Part shown: positions 11,812 to 21,752 of the stretch, piece by piece
Numbering within the stretch: position 1 is the stretch's first letter
How the letters are laid out: each line of letters begins with the position of its first letter
Source: Cryptomeria japonica
Taxonomy: Eukaryota; Streptophyta; Pinopsida; Cupressales; Cupressaceae
DNA length: 64,000 bases
Assembly: GCF_030272615.1 (NCBI RefSeq)
Contig: NC_081405.1
Coordinates: forward strand, 312,708,235 to 312,772,234
Direction of reading: 5' to 3'
The notes under the pieces: generated by a model
Databases searched by the model: none
Told to the model about the DNA's origin: nothing
Seen by the model: the letters and a program-made list of their open reading frames with translations, nothing else
Program-made: the position numbers and the translations under genes

Positions 11812-13738
11812 CTATGATGAACTCCCTCCCTCGGAGCCACCTAGCCTCGACGAAATTTGAGCCCCCAAAGGACTCGCCCCTGGATCATCCCTCATGTCCC
11901 CTCTATTTGGTGGTGGTGGAGGACCCATAACCCCACTGCTAGATGCTTGTCTTCTCTGGCTCCCTCCCGTAGCTGTCACTGTCCGCGATGGTCTATGGAA
12001 GCTCTTCGCCCGCTGATCAGCTGGCACTGCACCATAATAGAGATCCCACCAGTAGGCAATCTCCTCCCCTACCCGCAGAACATAGGCATATCCAGCCCCT
12101 ATGTCCTCTGCTTCTTGCCTCCCAGCCCTCAGTGCAGTCTCAGCCTCTGTGTAGCGCTGAATAGCCTGGTCCTGCTCCCACTTAGTATCTCTAAGCAGCC
12201 TCCTGAGCCTATCCCTCTCCCTCTCCAGGTCCCGGATCTCATCTGCCTATCCCTGGCAGATCTCCCTCAGCTCCGTCAGCTCATCCTCCTCTGTCTTAGC
12301 CCTCTGTGGCTCTGCCTATGGCTCCCCCTGTATGGGTGCCTGCCCCTGTGCCTGTGCTTGTACTGGTGCTTGTCCTTGTATCTGTCCCTGTACCTGCACC
12401 TGTCTGGGACCTTGTGCTGCTGGCACCTATAGCAGTAATCCACCGCGACCCCTCACCACCCGAGCTTGCCTGTCCTCTCCACCCTCCCTCCGCGGCACCA
12501 CCCTCCTCTCTCCAATTGCTCCCCTCCTCCTCCATCGACCTCTACCACCATCATCTCCATCATCGTCCCCATCCCCACCACCATATCCATCCAGTAGCTC
12601 CCTTGGATCCGTCAGGCATGGGAATGGATGCTTAGCCCAGTATGCTGTGTACTCAGCATCCATGCTGGCATCCTCGATCTCTGGCCACATGTCCCAGGGT
12701 AGGGGCATCATCTCTACTAGCTGTGTAACAGCTTGATCATATGATAATAGGGGCCCAAACTGCGCTTGATCTCTGACAGTCCGTGCATACATACCTGAAC
12801 CCCATGGCATCCGCTGGATCCTATCAAACTGCCTGCCCACCTTGTCCACTAACTGCCTCTCTAGTACATAGGGCGTCTGCCTAATCAGATACCTACTCTA
12901 GAAGGTGTAGGGTAGCTCTACTGCATCATCCTCCCACTGCTCACATCCCAAGTATGATCTCCATATCACCATATCGATGTCGTCAATCACCCACTGCTAG
13001 TGCTCTAACCTGTCAATCCGTGGCTGTGAGGTGATCATGTTGTACAAGTGTACAAAACTACGTCCGTGACCTCTGCCTCTGAAATGTATCAGTCTCATCA
13101 CTGGCAGATGCTCATAGGCCCACACCTATAACAATGTGACCTTGCAGCCCAATCCCACTGACCCGTGGTACACAAACTGATGCAGCTCATAATATAGATG
13201 TGCTAGCACACACGGTCCCTAGGCATATCTAGTGTGCTATGTCACCAGTGTCTCCAATGCACCTCCCCAATCCACAGCCAACCCTCATGTCGCTCTATCA
13301 GGACACAAGAACCCACTAATCGCTCTTGCTATCACTGCTGGCAGCGCTAATCCTGTAGTTGTCATCGTGTCCCATGCCACATGTCCTACCCTCATCTCTA
13401 GTCTTGGGTCCTGGAACACTCATCTCCCAGAACACTCATCTCAGGGCCTCCCTGTCTCCATCTCGATCGTAGGGAATCAGCTCTCCATCGATTGGTATCC
13501 TCAGGATCCTATATACATCCTCAAGGGTGACTATCATCTCCCCCATCGGCAAATAAAAAGTGCAAGTCTCAGAGTACCATCTCTCCGCCAGTGCAGTCAG
13601 CAATCCCATGTTCGCTTGAAACTCAGGAACATACAGAATATGTCTCAGACCCATAGCCTCAATCGTAGCTCAGTCCTCAAAGGTCAGCTCAGGTCGCAAT
13701 CTTTGTGTTGACGAAAATCTCTCCCGTGACTCCAGCAT
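11812..13738 (-). pseudogene. Antisense plant-mobile-domain (PMD) gene inside element A
   Basis: Reading the minus strand from ATG 13736-13738, the first third matches the plant mobile domain: LRHILYVPEFQANM, LLTALAERWYSETCTFYLP, TLEDVYRILRIPIDG (13654-13436), then ISGFLCPDR, a YYELHQFVYHGSVG stretch and a VWAYEHLP stretch (about 13330-13080). A Gly/Asp-rich run, Pro/Gln repeats and a likely coiled coil (about 12300-12120, many E/R/L) follow. The frame ends at TAG 11812-11814. In-frame stops (for example near 13675 and 13290) and at least one frameshift break it. The segment is more GC-rich than its surroundings. PMD proteins in plants are host genes (MAIN/MAIL family) and transposon passengers. 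Here it lies head-on to pol, downstream of it. Its role is unknown. Confidence 0.78.
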
Positions 13739-13849
13739 AGGCAAATACTCCTGTAGTCAAGCAAATCAATCATGTCAATCATAGTGGCATTCACTATTTA
13801 TCGTAAAATGCTACTTTTTATCTAAGTGCTTATGGTACTCTATTCTAGT

Positions 13850-14020
13850 GGTACTCCCTGTTCATCACAAAGTACTACATTTTTGCACTCCCTGTTCATC
13901 ACAAAGTGCTGCTTACATTTGCACTCACTGTTCATCACAAAGTGCTGCTCATATTTTAGTACTCCCTGTTCATCACAAAGTACTATATCTTGGTACTCAC
14001 TGTTCATCACAAAGTGCCTT
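13850..14020 (+). repeat. Short tandem repeat, five copies of a ~33 bp unit
   Basis: Each unit contains ACTC(C/A)CTGTTCATCACAA followed by AGT(A/G)CT and a variable tail. It lies just upstream (minus-strand sense) of the PMD gene start, so it could be part of that gene's 5' region. Confidence 0.8.
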
Positions 14021-14224
14021 GATCTATCCTATCCTAGGGCCTCTACTTGAGTGAATCCTCTTGAGAAGTTTCTCAATTGGCAACGTATGTTCTATCACAA
14101 AATTGTCAATCCTAGCCCTATTTGCTATCCTAGTCTTCCCTAGAGGACCTGCTTGAGTGTATCCTCTCAACAGCTTATCCAATCGACAGCATATGTTCAT
14201 CACAGAACTACCGATTTGACCTAG

Positions 14225-14490
14225 AAGACACAAATTCACATTTTTTTGGACACAAATGCGCTTTCCTGACATAAACGTGCTTGAAGACTGCATAAACATG
14301 CCTGTTTTACACAGATGCACCTACAACACACAGATGTGACTTTTTGGCATAGATGCGCTTAAACAGCACAGACGCGGCCGCATTCGACACAAACATGTTT
14401 TTCAACAAAGACACACTTGGCACAAACACAGACGCACCTAGCGAACACAGACGCGCTTGGCACCAATGCAGATGCACCTGGACGTCTTTG
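14225..14490 (+). repeat. Array of ACACAGACGCG-type words in the 3' region of element A
   Basis: At least ten degenerate copies of CACAGACGCG or CACAAATGCGC occur. They are the reverse complement of the GCGTCTGTG words in the leader of the same element. 14021-14224 before it carries an imperfect duplication around the phrase GTGAATCCTCT / GTGTATCCTCT. No gene is seen from 13739 to 14986. Confidence 0.75.
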
Positions 14491-14986
14491 ACATTTTTTT
14501 TGGACCCTATTCTATGTGCATTTATTACATTACCTAGCATGCATTAATGACAACAATAAATGCATCAAAGTACGAGGAGGTTTTATGGTACTTACCAGCT
14601 CTCCTGCCTCTGCTGGCCTCTGAAATCGGCGAATGCGATTGAATCTATGCACCAAAGGCCATCATTGCTGACTGCTGCTGCTCTATTTTCGCTCTGTACT
14701 CTACTCTCGTAGATGTGTGGATGACAATGAGGATGTATTTTCCTCGTGGTCTATCTTATAGACTGCCCTAGCCCTTGTTTCTCGAGTCAGTCTTCATTAT
14801 CCTGTGACTCTGTCACTTTATCTGGTCAGTCCATTCTATCCCATCTTTCTTATCAAGAGATTATCTGCAATCTTTTCAGATATTTTCATCCAATCTCTCG
14901 AGGGGGCATATCATTTCCATCTTGGGGCAACTCTGTATCAGTTCATATTATCTTCTTTGAAACAACGCGACAAGCCGCATTGTCTC

Positions 14987-15000
14987 AAAGAGGGGAAAAA
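14987..15000 (+). promoter_or_regulatory. Polypurine tract of element A
   Basis: AAAGAGGGGAAAAA directly abuts the LTR start TGTAGACACC. It primes plus-strand DNA synthesis. The equivalent site of element C (25184) has the same context. Confidence 0.9.
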
Positions 15001-15789
15001 TGTAGACACCTAAAATTGTCCAATCTAATTAAATAAATATTTTATTTATTTAATTACTTTAGCCTAAGTCTTCTATTAATTAAATAAATCTTTATTTATT
15101 TAATTAATTCATTTATCCTCTTCTAGCCTTATTTCTCATTTAAATAAACGCATTTATTTATTTAAATTATGCTTTTCCTAAATTAAATAAATATTTTATT
15201 TATTTAATTATCCCATTTCTTCTATTAATTATATAAATATTTATTTATTTAATTAATTCATTAACCTTTTCTACTCATGACACATGTCATTTATCTCTTA
15301 ATTCATACACTACCTACCCCTCTCATTATTTTATTATTTCTTTTACCTACCCTCTAATCAAAGCCGACCTCCTTTTACACCTTTCAATCTTATCCCTCCA
15401 TTTCATATAGTGTCTTATATATAAGGAGATGCTTCCTTCATTATCAATCCTAATCAATCATTCTAATCAATCTAACTACTTGATCAATTTGACTACTTGG
15501 CATATGCGATTCTACTTGCAACCACATTCTGTTCTTTGTTGAGCTCTTGTGCACATAAAATATGAGAGCAAATATATCAAGCAAGATCAATGGAGATAGG
15601 AAGAATGGAGATCCAAACCCTATTGGACATGTGATGGTATAATCTTTGTGATTTCATTTGATTTGCATTGTCTTAGGTAATCTTCATATGTTATGGTGGA
15701 TCTTTGTTGTTGTTAGGCTAGGGTTTTGTGGTTGAATTCATTTAACCTTTCAATATCGTTATTATTGTTATCCATTTTCACCATATACA
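15001..15789 (+). repeat. LTR shared by element A (3') and copy B (5'), 789 bp
   Basis: It begins TGTAGACACC right after the PPT and ends TATACA three bases before a PBS. It is AT-rich, with several runs of TTAAATAAATA-type inverted motifs (15025-15260). A PPT on its left and a PBS on its right mean one LTR serves two internal regions. Confidence 0.9.
15416..15424 (+). promoter_or_regulatory. TATA box of the A/B LTR
   Basis: TATATATAA followed by GGAGATGC sits at LTR position 416 of 789, a normal place for the U3/R boundary. Confidence 0.65.
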
Positions 15790-16505
15790 TTTTGGCATGC
15801 CCGATGGGACTCTTGTCCTTTTTTGCATTTAACATTTTGTTGCATATTTTGTGTTTTGAAGTTGCAGATCTGACATTTTTGACAACATTTTGATATTTCC
15901 GCGTCTGCGTACTTTCGGATCATGTTTTTGACTTTCTGGCGCATCTGCGACATCTGGAATCGCATCTGTGTTATCGACAGTATTTTATTTTGCAGGTTCC
16001 AAAAATCGCGTTTGTGTTTTGAAGTCATTTTTGCGGTGTTTTTAGACGCATCTGTGTCTAGAAATCACATCTGTGTTCTGTAGCCGTGTCTGTGTCTCAT
16101 AGAAACGCGTCTGCGTCAGGAAGTCGCATCTGTGTCTTAGGTAATCGCGTCTGTTATCACTGTTTTAAAATTGGGTTCTTCTTTCCCCATAATTGGCTGT
16201 GGTACCTTGAAAATTTTCAAATAGGGTGTAGTCCCAAGTGCTTCAGCTTCATTCTAAACCTAGGGGGTTTAAGGGTTTTTAAGTTTTAGATCTTACCTTT
16301 TTGTGTTGAACCCTCTGGTTTCTAATCTTTTGTTACTTTATTTCACTTAAGTTATGGGTTGTGGGGTCGTAGGAAGTGTCCCCCCCTTGTTATTTACCTA
16401 GGTGGTTATGTTGATTATTTGAAAATTTTTCGCCTTATATTATTTCATTCTAAAGTGTTGGACCCGGTAAACGCCGATCAACTTGAGAAAGGATCCGACG
16501 GTTGG

Positions 16506-17537
16506 CGCTATTTCGCAAGGGTAAAGTGCTCACCCTTTAAGGCTGTGAAATAGCGAGAATGAATGTCAGCCATCCATGTGTCATGACGGAGGAAGTAAAG
16601 GATGTAGCTGTCAAAGAAAGTGGGGCCCCCCGTAGTTTTCTTTTGGCGTATTAAAAAGTAGCACGTGGCACAAGTCACCACAGTCAGCGGGTCAGGATTA
16701 AAGGTTCAAAAGTGGGCCCCAAAGATGAGTCGGGTCGCAGGTGGACATGACCTGGCAGGGACAGCTCTTAACAATTTATTGAGACCCCGTGGCTCCTTCC
16801 AGCAAATGACAGAATGACAAGTCAGCTTCGAAAGTGACAAGGCGCCAGGTGTCTATTACGTGTCCGCGGGTCCACCTTTTCTGAGAGCCTTTAAAAGGGT
16901 TTAAAAGCTGAGCAACTTGAAATATGATCTAACAGCCCACGCTATTTCGCAAGGGTAAGATGCTCACTACTTAAGGCTGTGAAATAGCGAGAGTTAACAA
17001 GGACCATCCACGTGTCATGATGACACGCGGTCTAAAAGAAAAACTATGGGTCCCTATGGTTCATGCTTGACAAATGAGAAACTGACAAGTCAGCTCCGAA
17101 AGTGACAAGGCACCATGTGTCTATGACATGTCTGTGGGCCCACCATTTCTGAGAGCCTTTTCAAAGGGTTAAATACCGATCAACTGTAGAGATGATCTGA
17201 CGGTCGGCGCTATTTCGCAAGGGTAAAGTGCTCACCCTTTAAGCCCACGAAATAGCGAGAATGAATGTCCACCGTCCACGTGTCTTGATGATGACGTAAG
17301 AGACAGACCTGTTGAGATGAAAGTGGGGCCCCCCATGGTTTTTCTTTTGGCAAGTGACAGAGCGACAAATCAGCGCAATAGGTGACTACGTGCCAGGTGT
17401 CAGTGACGACTTAGCGGGCCCACCATTCCTGAGAACCTTTTCAAAGGATTAATTAGTGATCAACTTGAAGGATGATCCAACGGCTCGTGCTATTTCGCAA
17501 GGGTAAAGTGCTCACCCTTTAAGCCCGCGAAATAGCG
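16506..17537 (+). repeat. Array of four ~50 bp hairpins in the solo E LTR
   Basis: Hairpins lie at 16506-16555, 16941-16990, 17208-17257 and 17488-17537. Each has outer arms CGCTATTTCGC and GYGAAATAGCG and inner arms AAGGGTAA / TCACCCTT. They sit in larger tandem units of roughly 270-450 bases, each opening with a TCAACTTGA-like phrase and GATCYRACGGYYSG and ending in a GAGAGCCTTT phrase. No coding frame is seen from 16152 to 18110. Confidence 0.88.
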
Positions 17538-17609
17538 AGAGTTAACGAGGGCCGTCCATGTGTCATGATGATGACATGGCCAAAAGGGAAAAATGTTGGC
17601 CCGTCACGG

Positions 17610-17616
17610 TATAAAG
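17610..17616 (+). promoter_or_regulatory. TATA-like box between hairpin array and LTR reading frame
   Basis: TATAAAG follows the last hairpin by about 70 bases and precedes the ATG at 18111 by 500. The equivalent place in the two minus-strand LTRs does not show an obvious TATA, so this is tentative. Confidence 0.4.
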
Positions 17617-18110
17617 GGAGGCATTTGGCCAGTATCAAAATGGAATGCGAAGGGATTTTCTAAGCCAATGGTTGGATGCCGCGTGGTATTATGTAGCCAA
17701 TAGAAGAACGGACCCAGACTAAAGACAAAGCCATCAAAAATGAAATTAACAGTGAGACACTTGCAGGAAGGTTGCGACCCGTTGGAGGTAAAATATGAAT
17801 TCTCGTATGAATTCGATTTTGAAGGGACGGCCGAAGCATGCGGAATCAATGTTATAGTTAAGGCCCAGAGTACAAGCATTTGATTTCCTAACAACCAAGT
17901 AAGGATATCTTTTAAAAGATTTTTGCAGAAGAGCAGACGTAGAGTTATCCTTTTCCGAAACAGAGCAAGCAGTTCAGTTGCAGAGCAATTTCCTTCAAGC
18001 AAGCATCAGGTTCTCTCATGTTTTGAAGCAATTTTTGTGTGGCATTTAGATAAAATCATTCTCGTATTGTAGGATTGTTTAAGAGTGTATTCATTTTCTT
18101 GCATCTTCCA

Positions 18111-21100
18111 ATGGCTCCTAAAAGGGAATTTTCTGGCAAGGTTGATTATTTAGAAAGAAGTGTATGTGATGACTTTTTAGAATAGTTGACGTTGTCAACT
18201 AACCAGGCATCAAAGGCCAAAGAGTTAGTTCCCAGGGCTCCCCATCTGAAGATAGGAGAAGGATTATATGACAAAGGTAATTGGTTGAGAGACCCACAGG
18301 TTGGACTGTCCGGGTTGGGGCTATTTAGAGTCGGATTTGGAATGAGGAATTCTCCTGCTCCTCAAAATAGCATTTGGGAACTAGATGTCGGGAAATTGGT
18401 AGTCCTAGGGGTGTTCATAGATACAGACTTGTTAACCCAAATGGCATTGAACTATGATTCAGTCACAAGATGCATCTGGGATGTTAATGGGAAAACCCTT
18501 GTGGAAATCAATGCAGAGGAATTAAGAACAATGTTTGGGCTCAATGAGTTCACAAACTTCCTGGAACCCATAAATTTCACACAATTAGCCCAAGTGTACA
18601 GTGCATAGAGGAGTCATCTTAGGAACGGGCCTCTTAAAGAACTTTTCCTAAAAATAGGAGGGTTAGCAGTTGTAGGGCCCAACACACAAGAGCCTTTTTC
18701 ATTGAGTATGTTTACCTTAAGGGCTAAAGGAATGTATTAGGCACTTTGCCAAGTTCTAGGAGAGGATGCTGAAGCAAATATGCCAAATCATTACTTGTTA
18801 ATGATTGTTAAGATTTTGAATCCTTCTCTTGCTATCACATTTGATTATGCTTCTTATATTGCTGATGCTATCCATGGAGGGTTGATAGGAATAAAAAATG
18901 GGAAGGTGGATAGGCCATTCGGATGGTAGTCACTCTTGATGCACCTTTTTCTCTTCAAAGGTGGTGATTATTTCGCCAGTGGAATGGACCTGGTAAACGA
19001 GAAGGAAGGAGAGAAGATGCCAGTACAACTATGGAGCACTGTGTTGTCATGGGACAGAGAGGATGCTAGTTTCCTAAAGTTCGATAAATATTTTGCATCC
19101 AAAATAAGGACTCTCCTTTGCTCTGATAACCTAAGAGTCCCCAAGGTTCTTCTGGAGTTCCTAAGGCCAAAAGAATTCGCAGAGAACATCAAAATTGTTC
19201 ATAACTGGGGTGACATGTACTTATATACAGTCTCCACAGTTTTCAGAGTTTTTGGTTTTAGGGGTACTCCATTTTTGTTACCCTACCAGGTCCCTCTCAA
19301 AGTGGGAATAGCTGAGGTCCTTAGACAAATTGGTGGCCTGCAAGAGACAGAGCTAACAGGCAGAGGTAAAGGGACCATTTTCCCTGTAGCTACAATAGCC
19401 CACCAATTTGTAATTACAAAGGGAGGTTGGAATTGTTTTGAGGATTTCCTCAAACCCTACCATTTATCCACTGCAGTGTCCAGATGTGCTGATCTAGAGG
19501 ACTTCTACAATGGTGTGTTCAGAAAGAAGGTAGCATGCAGAGGTAGGCCTCATCAATTCCACTTTCCTAAAGACCTCATCAGGAATGAATTTGATTTAGA
19601 TGAGCAGGAGTTGAGGAAAGAAAAATGGGTGGCTTACAAGAAAGCCTTGGATTTTGTGCATCAATTTGATGCTAGCTATGACCCATTGTCTAGCTTCTTC
19701 CCATTGGAAGAAAAAATAAAATTTTTGATTGTTTGCTTTAAAGATGTGATGCAAACATTAAAGGAGAAGAGGGAAGCTATAATTAAGAATAACCCTGAAA
19801 AGGCAAGAATGATTTTAGGCAAGTTAGCTCCCACTAAAGCAATCCCTCCTGGTGACTACACCCTGCATAAGAAATCAGGTTACAGTGTGCCGGTGCCTAC
19901 AATAGGGGATCCCTCTTCATCCAAAGGAAAGAGGAAGGTACAAGATGTCATTGACATCTAGGACAGCCCAAAGAAGCAAAGGGTGGGGAAGGAAGTGCAA
20001 TTAGATACACCCTTGTATTCCCCATCCCAATCCCCTCTCCACATAGGAGATGAACAAGCAGCAACTGAATACCTCTCGTAGTTAGGCAGCTTGGGAGAGA
20101 TTGCATACAATTATGATGAAGTGGAAGAAGGGATGCCAGAAGAGCCCACTGAAGCACAAATGGACATCACCTCAACTGAACTTAAAGGCCAGGAGTGGGA
20201 TCCTGAGATAAAGAAGGCCACTAGTGCCTTTTTAGCTGATGATAACTTTGTCACATCTGAAGCATTCATGCAATTTGTCTGGAAGCAGCATATAGATAAA
20301 TATAATGCTAGATGTGAAACAAGAAAGGCAGAGCATCCCAACAAAGACCCAGCCTCAGTGGAGGAAGAAATAAAATAGGAGATGATGGAAGAATTCAAAA
20401 CCATCACTCCTGAACAGGGAAGGGATATAGTACCACAAGCTGGAGTGCTCATTTTACCAGAATGGAATATTGCTGATGCTCTGGTACTAGATGTAGTAAG
20501 AAAAGAGACTAAACCCATGGAAGGGGTTACATTCAGTAAGGACAATGCTGCACTAGTTATGTGGTCCCTCAAAAGAAATGAGGACAAGAAAGGTAAAGAC
20601 ACTTCAGGGTCAAGTCACCTTGGTGGATTGATGGTTAAAAGAGTACAGAGTACAGGGGTAGTAGAGGCTGCTAGTACTGTGCTAGAAACTGCAAAATTCA
20701 GTGTTGCAGTGGCTGAGAAGGAAGCCAAAGAAAAGGAGGTCCTCCAGATTAAATTGGAAATAGTTTTGAAAGCCTATGACAGTGTCAAGGAGGAGGTAAG
20801 AGACAAAGATAGCATCATTGCCAAATTGCAGAGCCAGCTGATGGGACAACACCAACAAGGTGAGTCTTCAACATTAATGATTGCCTCTTCTCCTGCAAGA
20901 CCTCCACCTACTAGCCCCATTATTGAACCCCCACCATCTCCTGCGCCTTCCAGCTCCCAAATGATTGAGATAACTCCCCAAGAATTGGAGAACCTAAAGC
21001 AAGCTCAGGCCTTTTATGCGGGGAAGTATGAGGAGAAAATAAAATCCACAATCTCCGGTTTTGTAGATACTATAAATGCCTCACTGCTTTACAATAGTGT

Positions 21101-21752
21101 GGGAAAGGTCATGGAGATATGGAATGAATTAAGGAGAGATAAGGCTATTTTGACACCCATTTTTGACAGATGGAGGCCTAGGGAGCAAGATTTAGAGTTC
21201 ATGTGTGTTTCCTGTGATGAAGCAAGGGCCAATCCCATTATAAAATCTACCTTTGATGTTGCTAAAGTTTTAATGCAATTGGCTGCAGATGTAGACAATG
21301 TGGATAGGAAGGTCAATTTATGTAAGAAGGAATACACTGATTAGGTTTTTGAGTTGCTCCCAAGAATTTTTACCAATTCGGATCAGCTGAAAGATAAGCA
21401 AATATGGCTTAATGAGATAAAAGCCAAGTTGTCAGCAAGGGTCAAGGGAATCATTGATCTTGATGATACCTCTTTCTTTGTTATAACCATATAGGAAATA
21501 GAAAGAATTAAATCACATTATAATTTTCTTAATTCAGAAGTCAACAAACTGAGAAATTCTTGGAAAAGGTTGACTAAAGTTAAAAATGATGTGATTAGTT
21601 TTTCATGACCGACAGAAGAGACATATAATGAGTGGGGAGTTAAATATTCCACCCATGATCCGGAGCAGTTGGAGAGCGCCCCTGAAAAGCCAGAAGAAGT
21701 TGCAACCGAACAACTTGTTGAACAGACTGCAGAAGCTGAAAAGAGCGCATAA
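18111..21752 (+). pseudogene. LTR-encoded protein, family E, solo-LTR copy (1,213 codons, nonsense-mutated)
   Basis: One frame runs from ATG 18111 (MAPKREFSGK) to TAA 21750-21752 with no frameshift, broken only by about ten in-frame stops. Most are TAG (18183, 18606, 18738, 18927, 19959, about 20080, 20376, 21342, about 21492). The other LTR copies keep a sense codon at most of these places. It is not gag or pol. Residues 1 to ~600 look globular and rich in W/F/Y. A basic nuclear-localisation-like patch (KGKRK, then SPKKQRVGK) follows at about 602-630, a coiled coil at about 863-916, a Pro-rich linker at about 925-950 and a helical C-terminus. Residues ~106-125 and ~377-397 match motifs of the F LTR protein. 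I do not recognise a family; function is unknown. Confidence 0.82.

Larger units (their letters stand above)
1..15789 (+). mobile_element. Element A: Tat-like Ty3/gypsy LTR retrotransposon, 5' end cut by the window
   Basis: The order is LTR end, PBS, leader, gag, protease, RT, RNase H, second RNase H, integrase, long 3' region, PPT, LTR. The first 187 bases match 15603-15789 with three mismatches, which identifies them as the last 187 bases of the 5' LTR. RT before integrase makes it Ty3/gypsy. The additional RNase H between the RT-linked RNase H and integrase, and an antisense gene after pol, fit what is known of the Tat lineage. About 20 in-frame stops and one frameshift make it non-autonomous today. 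Its right LTR is shared with a second copy (B). Confidence 0.93.

Noticed and set aside
12306-12736. Plus-strand ORFs rich in Pro/Val/Cys opposite the PMD gene
   Set aside because: They are shadows of the GC-rich minus-strand Gly/Asp/Gln coding region.
13232-14054. Plus-strand ORFs at 13232-13711 and 13826-14054
   Set aside because: The first is antisense to the plant mobile domain; the second is the translated tandem repeat.
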